44,528 nt of DNA from the IMG/VR virus record IMGVR_UViG_3300017706_000505, positions 1-44,528 of that record, one strand, 5' to 3'. The notes beneath the pieces are model-generated. The model was not told the DNA's origin. It did not search any database and saw only the letters and a list, made by a program, of their open reading frames with translations. Origin of the DNA: a virus. This document shows positions 1 through 6,404 of the stretch, one piece after another; positions within the stretch are counted from its first letter, which is position 1; every line of letters starts with the position of its first letter. A program made the position numbers and the translations under genes.

Positions 1-485
1 CTTAGCCTACTACGGGCCAAGTGTAAAATGAGTTCTTGGCATAGAACAGCACCCACATTACCATAGTAAACCTAGTTTAACACCTAGGAAGGGCGGTTAC
101 GCTGTACCCTTATTACATACTGCTTTTCTAACGCAGAAACATCCGGAGCCATGGTATCGACTTTTGGACTATCCTCAAGTTACGAGCGTTCGTAGAGCTT
201 GATCATTTTGATTTGTCAAATCAGTGTATTGACATTATTAGGCACACCAGTATCCAGTCACGTGAATTCGTAACCTCAAGGTGAGTCGACCTTTGCCGAC
301 CAAACGGAGCCTTGCTGCCTTTATTAGTTTTTGTTAGCCTGAGTGTGTTTTAAACTTGCCGGTAATTGCTTGACTTTATGTCGATGTGAGTTTTTATATT
401 AGTAATTATCTGATGCTTTAATTATTCGCTTCAAATAAAGTTAAAACGCTAATTCTTGTTATAATAACAAAAAAGTTATACGTTG
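1..485. other. ORF-poor, dyad-rich region downstream of a leftward promoter; possible ncRNA
   Basis: No convincing coding sequence is visible on either strand; only very short ORFs of about 20 codons occur. The stretch is visibly richer in G+C than the flanking genes. It contains several perfect inverted repeats: CCTAG-N8-CTAGG (71-88), TACGA-gcgt-TCGTA (181-194), TGATTTG-t-CAAATCA (209-223) and AAGGT-N6-ACCTT (278-293). A strong sigma70-type promoter at 461-489 points leftward into it, and the first roughly 200 nt of the predicted transcript have no ORF longer than a few codons. This could be a structured untranslated RNA, a leader for a gene beyond the left edge, or a replication or packaging control region. 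No tRNA could be recognised. The functional assignment is inference. Confidence 0.4.
456..470. promoter_or_regulatory. 15-bp perfect palindrome over the -10 (operator candidate)
   Basis: The sequence reads TTGTTAT-a-ATAACAA, with arms of 7 bp and a single central base. It covers the -10 hexamer of the leftward promoter and reaches towards the predicted start site. Its position suits an operator that would block RNA polymerase. AT-rich palindromes also arise by chance, so the role is inference. Confidence 0.4.
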
Positions 486-489
486 TCAA
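461..489 (-). promoter_or_regulatory. Sigma70-type promoter, leftward
   Basis: Read on the minus strand this is TTGACA (489-484), a 17-bp spacer, then TATTAT (466-461), which is close to consensus. The predicted start is near 454. It lies at the 3' end of the GIY-YIG gene and fires into the ORF-poor region 1-450. The -10 is embedded in a perfect 15-bp palindrome (456-470), as expected for a repressor-controlled promoter. Assignment is by motif only. Confidence 0.65.
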
Positions 490-938
490 CCTTTTTTCAA
501 ATGTTCTGTAAGAATTTTTGAACTTCCTACTCTTACATTTATTATTCCGTTGTAGTACTCATCTGTTTCAAGTACTCTACGGTCAAATTGTTCTTTTGCT
601 TCCATATAACTTAGTACACCTCTACTAGGACAATAATGTAATATTTCTCTAGTAAAGTTTTCTGCACCAAATGTTAGTACATCTGCATTTAAATGATCCG
701 AAGAACCCCAATAGTCTTTCCAATCACTTTCTTTTGTTCCACGTCTTTTGTTTTTCTTACCTTTAAGAGGTGGCTTTGTAGTTTTGAATTTTGCTAGTTT
801 CTTACCAATATACTTTTTATTATTAGTAAGATTTGTAATTATATAAACAAATCCCTCGCAGTCAGCAGGAAGCTCGTTTACAACTTCTTTGTTGTAAGTC
901 CACGGGCATTTATCACTGCTCTTCTTTGATCCACTCAT
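486..938 (-). CDS. GIY-YIG domain protein (putative endonuclease)
   Basis: A 150-aa protein with the GIY-YIG core: GFVY at residues 29-32 and KYIGKK at 42-47. Glu113 in YMEAKE fits the metal-binding glutamate of the family. A basic stretch, residues 47-68, follows the core and is rich in Lys and Arg. GIY-YIG domains cut DNA as homing or repair-type nucleases, and small free-standing members are common in T4-like phages. The ATG lies inside the 3' end of the small upstream ORF (stop at 913), so translation is probably coupled. It is the last gene of the leftward gp55-gp47-gp46 operon. The substrate is unknown. It could be a homing nuclease or a resident DNA-processing enzyme; the sequence does not distinguish these. 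Confidence 0.7.
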   Translation of the reverse strand: MSGSKKSSDKCPWTYNKEVVNELPADCEGFVYIITNLTNNKKYIGKKLAKFKTTKPPLKGKKNKRRGTKESDWKDYWGSSDHLNADVLTFGAENFTREILHYCPSRGVLSYMEAKEQFDRRVLETDEYYNGIINVRVGSSKILTEHLKKG

Positions 939-1080
939 TTACTGCTTTCCTAATTAACTCTATTGTATCTATACCTAACTCTTGTTCGTTTATTGTTTCT
1001 GGTGCATGCAATAATACAATACTTGCATCTACTATTTCTAGTTCAGGTTGAAATTCTTCTTTGGCTATATGTTTATGCAT
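913..1080 (-). CDS. Small conserved-looking ORF (55 aa), unknown function
   Basis: A 55-aa ORF starting MHKHIAKEEF and ending in IKEEQ. Its ATG overlaps the end of the gp46 gene by 8 nt, and its own stop lies 26 nt inside the start of the GIY-YIG gene. Such interlocking is the normal packing of this operon and is the main reason to believe it. The protein is acidic and probably helical in its C-terminal half (residues about 37-55). No domain is recognised. The reading frame uses the same AT-rich codons as its neighbours. Function is unknown. Confidence 0.55.
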   Translation of the reverse strand: MHKHIAKEEFQPELEIVDASIVLLHAPETINEQELGIDTIELIRKAVNEWIKEEQ

Positions 1081-2848
1081 CAATAACTTCTATTTCAGTA
1101 TTAAATGTAGTGAAGCCATTTTCTTTAGTGACTTGCAACACACTTTGTACACGACCTACAAGTTCGTCACGGTGTGAAATAAGTAAAATATTCTTTTCTC
1201 TGTCACGTTCCATTTTCTTTAATACGCCTAATGCACTTTCAACACCAATTGTGTCCATACCACTATCAACTAATTCATCTATACAAACAAAGTTAATAGG
1301 ATGATTCATACTTTCAAATACATCACGGAAACTCCAACTTAGTCCAAGTATTAATCTATTACGTTCACCTCTTGACAAGTTATCAAAATCTAAGTCTTGT
1401 CCAAGTTGTGTAATTGTTACAGTTAAGTCACTTTGGAATTGTACTTCATGTGGTAAACCTAAACGTGTAATATAATATTCTAGTCGTGTGTTTAAGAACT
1501 GCAAGTTTTGTTCAATAATCTTTTTACGAATAAAACTATCTTTGTTTGTAAGTAGTTTCAATAAAAAGTCTTGATGCTCTCTTAGTTCTTCAAGTCTATT
1601 TACTTCTGCCCAATTTACTTCTTGTAGGCCAGTTTCTTTTAGACTGTCAATTTGTTCTATGTATGGATTAGTTTCTTCTTTAGCATTGCTTAACGCAGTT
1701 TGTAACTTATCCATTTTGCTTTGATGTTTGTATGCTTCTTGTAATGTGTTATACTCTGTGCGTGGTGCAACACCTAACTCTCCCAAGTCTGCAATTGCAG
1801 TATTGTATTCTGTAATCAATTGATTATCATCGTCAATGTGTTTTTGACTTTCGTCTACAAGTTCTGTTTTTTGTATTACAATTTTATCGTGTTGTTCGTC
1901 GTGTATTTCTTGTCCACATGCATAACATTTGTGTTCTAATGTTGAATCTAGATCAGTTTGTGCTTTAGTTAAACGTTTGTTCTCACGTTCAATGCTACTT
2001 GTTAGTCTGGCAATTTCAGCAGTTAATGTATCTATTTGATTCTTTTTTTCGTTAAATTTTGTAAATTCTTCGTGTGATTGTATCTCAACATCAATGTTAA
2101 TATGTTCTAGTGCAGCCAGTTCGCTAGTGCTTTCTTGTATGCGTTCTTGTAATTGTGTAGTCCAAGTTTTTTGTCTACGCTCTAAATCTTTGATGCTATT
2201 GCCAATACGTTCGTTAGCATCTTCTATGCCTTTGATTCTAAATGTTTCTTCTGTAATTCTGTCTTTGGTACCTTTAAGTAATTCTTTTAGTATGTCTGCC
2301 TTCTCACTAAGTTTAGTAATACCCAACAACTGCTCAATCATTTCACGCTGATCATTTGCTCGCATACTTAAAAATGGATCAGTGTAAGTGTTTAATGCAA
2401 CAATATGTTTAAACATTGTATGACTCATACCAAGTAGTTGTTCAATTACATGTTGACTTTGTCTACCTTCGCCTTGCATCTCATCTGTTATGCCTTCGTT
2501 GTTGTCTACATCATTAATTAAATATTTAAAAATGTTAGGCTTACGACCACGTTCAATTCTATACGCCTGTCCATTAACTTCAAAGTCAACAGTGACTAAC
2601 ATATTTTTATTATTAGTTTTGTTAACTAAATTATCTTTTTTAATGTTATACAATGCGTTACCATATAATGCATAACTAAGTGCGTTAACAATAGTAGTTT
2701 TACCTGTACCATTACGTGAGCCATCGCCACCCAAGTCCAAGTTGTTACCCAACACAAGTGTTAAGCCTGCGTTGTCAAAGTGAACTGCCTGTGTGACATT
2801 GCCCACACTCATAAAATTCTTTACGGTGATATTCTTAATTATTAGCAT
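1073..2848 (-). CDS. 46: Recombination nuclease ATPase subunit gp46 (SbcC/Rad50-like)
   Basis: A 591-aa SMC-type ATPase that pairs with gp47 to resect DNA ends for recombination-dependent replication and host DNA degradation. The Walker A motif (GSRNGTGKTT) is at residues 43-52. A long coiled-coil centre carries a zinc-hook CxxC (Cys308 and Cys311, in CYACG). The ABC signature LSRGE starts near residue 491, and the Walker B acidic pair is Asp524-Glu525. Length and motif order match phage gp46 proteins, which are shorter than bacterial SbcC. The start lies 2 nt after the gp47 stop, so the two subunits are made together. All key catalytic motifs are intact, so it should be functional. Confidence 0.95.
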   Translation of the reverse strand: MLIIKNITVKNFMSVGNVTQAVHFDNAGLTLVLGNNLDLGGDGSRNGTGKTTIVNALSYALYGNALYNIKKDNLVNKTNNKNMLVTVDFEVNGQAYRIERGRKPNIFKYLINDVDNNEGITDEMQGEGRQSQHVIEQLLGMSHTMFKHIVALNTYTDPFLSMRANDQREMIEQLLGITKLSEKADILKELLKGTKDRITEETFRIKGIEDANERIGNSIKDLERRQKTWTTQLQERIQESTSELAALEHINIDVEIQSHEEFTKFNEKKNQIDTLTAEIARLTSSIERENKRLTKAQTDLDSTLEHKCYACGQEIHDEQHDKIVIQKTELVDESQKHIDDDNQLITEYNTAIADLGELGVAPRTEYNTLQEAYKHQSKMDKLQTALSNAKEETNPYIEQIDSLKETGLQEVNWAEVNRLEELREHQDFLLKLLTNKDSFIRKKIIEQNLQFLNTRLEYYITRLGLPHEVQFQSDLTVTITQLGQDLDFDNLSRGERNRLILGLSWSFRDVFESMNHPINFVCIDELVDSGMDTIGVESALGVLKKMERDREKNILLISHRDELVGRVQSVLQVTKENGFTTFNTEIEVIDA

Positions 2849-2850
2849 GT

Positions 2851-3873
2851 TTACGTTGTTAATCCTGTATAAATGTCTACTAGTATTTGTTTTTTAATAG
2901 TATCGCTTTGTACTGATTCAAGTTGCGATAACACAATAGTATCAACATTCTCTACTTGAATGTCTACACCTTTGTTCCAGTCTTGTGTATGTTCTTCTTT
3001 TTTACTTGGCATAAGATTAATCTCACGCAAGTCATATTGTTTAGCAAATGTTTCTTTAATAAAGTTTGCTTCTTCGTATGTAATACCAACGTCTAAACTA
3101 ACACGAGCATGTGTTTTATTGCCCAAGTACTTGTCTGGATTATCAATTAATTTACTTAATGTAAGTGTGCGATACTTTGGTGCATCTGGCCATGCCAAAT
3201 ATTCAATAGTACCATCCCAATCTAAAAATGTACAACCTCTATCATCGTCCCATGCATCAGCATAGTTATGTGGGAAGCAGTTGCCTGGATAAATTACATT
3301 GCCACGTTTTTGTCTTTTGTGAAAGTGTCCACTAAACACCGTTTCGGGTTTTGCTAAGTCTTCTGCTTTTAATCCACCATGGTCTGGCATTTGTACAAGA
3401 GCATTCATATAAAATTGTGGTAGCTCAAAGTGACCAAACATAAATTTACATTCAACTTCTTTTAGTTTCTTCCACTCGTCATCACATAGCCAAGGAATAA
3501 ATGCAACACCATCTTCAATAAACATGTCTTTGTTTATCATACGCAATTTAGGAAAATCTTCAATCATTGATAAACTGTGTATCTCACGCTTTTCTCTATA
3601 ATAGAGATCGTGATTACCAGTAATCATAATAACTTCATCAAAGCTATCATTTAGTCTGCGTAAATTACTTGTGGTATAGTTTAGGGTACTAACATTAATA
3701 CTTGCACGATTGTGATGCCAATCACCTAAGAAGAAACATTTTTTAATGCCTCGCTTATGTGCTTCGTCAATCATCCATATAATAAAATCTTCACAATCCT
3801 GATTGTGATATCTACTGTTATTCTTCATGCCGAAGTGTATATCAGTAAAAATTACTGCTTTATCAAAAAACAT
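2851..3873 (-). CDS. 47: Recombination nuclease catalytic subunit gp47 (SbcD/Mre11-like)
   Basis: A 340-aa calcineurin-type phosphoesterase, the nuclease half of the gp46/gp47 complex. The five metal-binding motifs are visible in order: DIHFG (11-15), GDWHH (50-54), GNHD (86-89), GHFE (147-150) and GHFHKR (182-187). The C-terminal third probably forms the capping domain and the gp46 contact. It abuts the upstream sigma-factor gene with no gap (stop at 3874, start at 3873) and is followed at 2 nt by gp46, a standard T4-like arrangement. No key residue is missing. Confidence 0.95.
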   Translation of the reverse strand: MFFDKAVIFTDIHFGMKNNSRYHNQDCEDFIIWMIDEAHKRGIKKCFFLGDWHHNRASINVSTLNYTTSNLRRLNDSFDEVIMITGNHDLYYREKREIHSLSMIEDFPKLRMINKDMFIEDGVAFIPWLCDDEWKKLKEVECKFMFGHFELPQFYMNALVQMPDHGGLKAEDLAKPETVFSGHFHKRQKRGNVIYPGNCFPHNYADAWDDDRGCTFLDWDGTIEYLAWPDAPKYRTLTLSKLIDNPDKYLGNKTHARVSLDVGITYEEANFIKETFAKQYDLREINLMPSKKEEHTQDWNKGVDIQVENVDTIVLSQLESVQSDTIKKQILVDIYTGLTT

Positions 3874-4791
3874 TTATTCTCCAGTTTCTTCAGTATCTAA
3901 ATCTGATGTATCATAAGTCGTTACTTTTAATGTAGGGTTGTTTAATTTTTTCTGTGCTTCATTTCTAATATGAGCTTCCCACTCTGCATTAAATGTTCGT
4001 GTGCTACTTGGATTTAATCCTTCTTCTTCTAGTAAATCGTCTCTAATATTTTGACTACGTTTTTCTAAATTTAAAACTCTTGTAAAACTATTGTTAATTG
4101 CCGCAGTATAATATGCAAATGGATTCTGTGATTTAAGTTCATTAAACTGTAATCCAATTTGTGCTAGTTGCAATAATGCTTGTCCACGCATCTCGTCTAC
4201 ATATGTGTAACCTCTCCAGTTACCACGCATGCTATAACGTTCGCATAGTTTAATATACATTTTTGCTAACATGTCTGTTGTTTGTCCATGATGAACATTA
4301 AAATGTCCATTATCTTTACCACCGTCCCAATGACTACGTGCTACTTCTGTCCAATCACCTTCAATTACAGCATAGTGCTTAAAAGGAGGAAAGTTACATT
4401 TGGAATGTAAGTCAGCTTCTGTTTTTGGTTTGTTTTTTCTATTTTCTTCTGGAATATGGTCAAATGTCATTACCCTTACTACAATGTCATCATCTTTAAT
4501 AGTTTCAACATCAACGGCAAAATCAGCAGCTCTTGGCTTAGTTTTTTTACCTGTTAATCCTTGTTCCCATCGAGCTACTTCTGCCTGATGTGCTATTTTT
4601 TGTAGTCTTGTTGCACGGTTTTGTTTTGCCTCTGCAACTGCTTCAGGGGTAATCTCATCAAATCCAGTTACGATCAAATCGTAATGCGTATAGTTTTCGT
4701 CTCTAGTCCAACAATACGTCATTTTACTGTTATGTATTTCTCTTAACAAATCTTTGTTTGTTAAGTAAAAATTCTTTTTTGGTTTATTCAT
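3874..4791 (-). CDS. 55: gp55-like late-transcription sigma factor with long N-terminal extension
   Basis: A 305-aa protein whose C-terminal half (about 170-255) resembles the sigma region 2-like domain of T4 gp55. It has a helical run beginning TYVDEMRGQALLQLAQIG, then NPFAYYTAAINNSF, then a basic KRSQ segment. gp55 redirects host RNA polymerase to late promoters of TATAAATA type, and several such sites occur in this window. T4 gp55 is about 185 aa. Here an additional N-terminal 115 or so residues (with FYLTNKDLL near the start and a Tyr/Trp-rich patch at 25-37) have no assignment. The acidic C-terminus lacks an obvious hydrophobic clamp-binding end. It is the first gene of the leftward operon, with its own sigma70-type promoter, consistent with early expression. 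Confidence 0.75.
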   Translation of the reverse strand: MNKPKKNFYLTNKDLLREIHNSKMTYCWTRDENYTHYDLIVTGFDEITPEAVAEAKQNRATRLQKIAHQAEVARWEQGLTGKKTKPRAADFAVDVETIKDDDIVVRVMTFDHIPEENRKNKPKTEADLHSKCNFPPFKHYAVIEGDWTEVARSHWDGGKDNGHFNVHHGQTTDMLAKMYIKLCERYSMRGNWRGYTYVDEMRGQALLQLAQIGLQFNELKSQNPFAYYTAAINNSFTRVLNLEKRSQNIRDDLLEEEGLNPSSTRTFNAEWEAHIRNEAQKKLNNPTLKVTTYDTSDLDTEETGE

Positions 4792-4819
4792 ATTTGAGAT
4801 TTTCCTTTATGTAGTTAGT

Positions 4820-4849
4820 ATTATACAGCATAAGTTGTGTTAGTGTCAA
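4820..4849 (-). promoter_or_regulatory. Sigma70-type promoter of the gp55-gp47-gp46 operon
   Basis: On the minus strand: TTGACA (4849-4844), an 18-bp spacer, then TATAAT (4825-4820). Both hexamers are perfect consensus. The predicted start is near 4813, and an AAGGAAA ribosome-binding sequence precedes the ATG at 4791. The octamer AACCGGTT overlaps the upstream edge of the -35. A host-type promoter suits early expression of the sigma factor and recombination genes. Confidence 0.85.
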
Positions 4850-4855
4850 CCGGTT
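4848..4855. promoter_or_regulatory. AACCGGTT octamer at the -35 (operator candidate)
   Basis: A perfect 8-bp palindrome overlapping the -35 of the gp55 operon promoter. The same octamer recurs at 43974-43981 beside the -35 of another leftward sigma70-type promoter. At this base composition fewer than one copy is expected in the window. A shared regulator site is inference. Confidence 0.3.
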
Positions 4856-4865
4856 TTTTTAATTT

Positions 4866-4873
4866 GATAAATA
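4866..4873 (+). promoter_or_regulatory. Late-type promoter GATAAATA
   Basis: GATAAATA differs from the T4 late consensus TATAAATA at one position. The predicted start is near 4879, ahead of a GGAGAAG ribosome-binding site (4882-4888) and the ATG at 4894. It is divergent from the sigma70-type promoter of the gp55 operon, so the intergenic gap splits early-leftward from late-rightward transcription. Confidence 0.6.
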
Positions 4874-4893
4874 CTACGAACGGAGAAGTAATT

Positions 4894-5505
4894 ATGTTAA
4901 TTGAACATGTTTTAAAAGAGGGAGTTGACAACATAGCTGTATTTTACGGTGGTCGTTTTCAACCTATGCACCAAGGACATCACGATGTTTATAAACATCT
5001 AGTCCAAAAGTTTGGTGCTGATAATGTATTTATCGCCACAACATTTAGTCAAAAAGCAGTCAAGGCCCATTCGCAGGGCGACTACAGTAGCGATCCTTTT
5101 ACATTTGATGAAAAGGCAAGCATTATGAGTAAGATGTTTAATATACCAGGAGATAAAATTATCAAAACAAATCCATACAGACCAGATATGGATGCTGCTG
5201 GTAGAGACCCAAATACTACTGCACAGATACTTGTATACGGTGAAAAAGATGCAAATAGACTTGCTACAGGTGGTGAAGGGTTCTTACATAAGTTACCAAA
5301 TGATATGAATGAATTAATTCCAACTGCACAAGAAAGAGGTTATGTATACGTAGCACCTCTTATGCAAGGTGGAATGAGTGCAAGCGACTTTCGTGCAACT
5401 ATGTCAAGCGAAGGCGAAGAAGAAGCTAAAAAACAAGCATTTACTAAGTTTTTTGGCAAATACAATGAACAGATTTTTAAATTCATAGAAGAGAGGTTAA
5501 CATAA
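4894..5505 (+). CDS. NadM-like cytidylyltransferase-fold nucleotidyltransferase
   Basis: A 203-aa protein with the cytidylyltransferase-superfamily nucleotide-binding signature GRFQPMHQGH at residues 20-29. A second motif, MSASDFR, lies near residue 165 and resembles the ISxTxxR triphosphate-binding motif of NMN adenylyltransferases. The fold joins a nucleoside triphosphate to a phosphorylated substrate, for example NMN to NAD. The start at 4894 is chosen over the in-frame ATG at 4837 because it follows a good ribosome-binding site and a late-type promoter. The gene is the first of the late rightward set, with its stop overlapping the next ATG. This is odd for a metabolic enzyme and may point to a virion-assembly or late NAD-related role. 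The exact substrate is unknown. Confidence 0.75.
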   Translation: MLIEHVLKEGVDNIAVFYGGRFQPMHQGHHDVYKHLVQKFGADNVFIATTFSQKAVKAHSQGDYSSDPFTFDEKASIMSKMFNIPGDKIIKTNPYRPDMDAAGRDPNTTAQILVYGEKDANRLATGGEGFLHKLPNDMNELIPTAQERGYVYVAPLMQGGMSASDFRATMSSEGEEEAKKQAFTKFFGKYNEQIFKFIEERLT

Positions 5506-6119
5506 TGGGCGTAACAAACAAAGCAAAATTAGTATTAAAAGAAAAAGGTAAACCGTTTTTTACATTTGGGCTTCTACAACCACTATCACAAGCTGGCGGT
5601 GTAGAATTTCCATTAACTCCAACTATTCAAATGTCTCACAGTGCAAACTATGGAACATATGATGTAGCTGGTTCAATTTATCAACAAAATTACTATATGA
5701 ATACACCAAACCCTCCAATGTCAGTAACTGCATTATTTCCTGCTAACACAGAAGAAGAAGCAAGATATGCCGCTGCTGCTATACATTTTTTTAGAACTTG
5801 TACAAAATCAGACTTTGGATCACAAGCAGGAGCAACTGCAGGTACTCCACCACCAATACTAAAATTTAGTGCATATGGTAGTGTACATGCAACTAATGTT
5901 CCAGTTGTGATTAGAAACTTTACATACACATTACCAGAAGATACAGATTATGTTGAGTTTGACCTAGATGGCGAAAAGCACTCAGTACCTACACTATCAT
6001 TGTTATCGGTTGAATTAGTACCACAACTTCCGCCAAAAGCAGTTAAAGATAATTTTAACATTAGAACTTTTGCAAGTGGCATTGGGCTAAGAGGTGGCAA
6101 CTCAGGAGGATTTATTTAA
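5505..6119 (+). CDS. Baseplate tail-tube initiator/cap protein (gp48/gp54-like)
   Basis: A 204-aa protein that looks like the small tail-tube cap/initiator proteins of marine T4-like phages. It has an N-terminal PLTPTIQMSHSANYG stretch (about 38-52), a central YQQNYYMNT segment, and FPANTEEEARYAAAAIHFFR (about 79-98) followed by Gly/Pro-rich turns. Such proteins sit on the central baseplate hub and nucleate the tail tube. It is shorter than T4 gp48 (about 364 aa) and gp54 (about 320 aa), so which one it replaces is uncertain. It starts on the last base of the upstream stop and is followed directly by gene 53 (stop/start overlap at 6119), the expected tail-module context. Confidence 0.7.
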   Translation: MGVTNKAKLVLKEKGKPFFTFGLLQPLSQAGGVEFPLTPTIQMSHSANYGTYDVAGSIYQQNYYMNTPNPPMSVTALFPANTEEEARYAAAAIHFFRTCTKSDFGSQAGATAGTPPPILKFSAYGSVHATNVPVVIRNFTYTLPEDTDYVEFDLDGEKHSVPTLSLLSVELVPQLPPKAVKDNFNIRTFASGIGLRGGNSGGFI

Positions 6120-6403
6120 TGGCAACATACAGAACAGATAGTTTATATAGAGATACAAAAATTACTAACAATCAATATTTAGACGAGCTTACTATTGATA
6201 ATATTGATGTAAAGAATACAACAACTAAAACTATAACATTAAACGAAAGATATGATGAGAAGCCTGATTTGTTAGCATATGATTTATATGGTAACGCAAA
6301 ACTATGGTGGGTATTTGCATTATTCAATCAAGACGAATTAGCTGATCCAATTTTAGATTTTAAAGCAGGCTTAAAAATTAAAGTTCCTGCAAGGTTCTCA
6401 TAA
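6119..6403 (+). CDS. 53: Baseplate wedge subunit gp53
   Basis: A 94-aa protein with the gp53 pattern: an N-terminal part mentioning a Tyr/Arg-rich start, then YDLYGNAKLWWVFALFNQ (about 56-73), DPILDFKAG and a final hydrophobic IKVPARF. The C-terminal part resembles the LysM-like fold of gp53. It is a wedge component linking gp6/gp25 to the hub region. It is shorter than T4 gp53 (about 196 aa) but typical of marine relatives. It overlaps the previous gene by 1 nt and is followed 1 nt later by the next tail gene. Confidence 0.85.
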   Translation: MATYRTDSLYRDTKITNNQYLDELTIDNIDVKNTTTKTITLNERYDEKPDLLAYDLYGNAKLWWVFALFNQDELADPILDFKAGLKIKVPARFS

Positions 6404-6404
6404 C

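Noticed and set aside
317-340. Similarity between AATAAAGG..AGCA..CTCCGT on the minus strand here and at about 43920-43944
   Set aside because: The two segments share only short interrupted blocks at different distances from the promoters, so a common element cannot be claimed.
1-450. tRNA genes in the GC-richer non-coding stretches (also 43601-44351)
   Set aside because: No cloverleaf with T-loop GTTCRA and matching acceptor stem was found by eye; only short hairpins. A tRNA search program would settle this.
963-1304. Plus-strand ORF of 113 aa opposite gp46
   Set aside because: It lies antisense to the well-supported gp46 gene and has low-complexity Leu/Ser content typical of a shadow frame.
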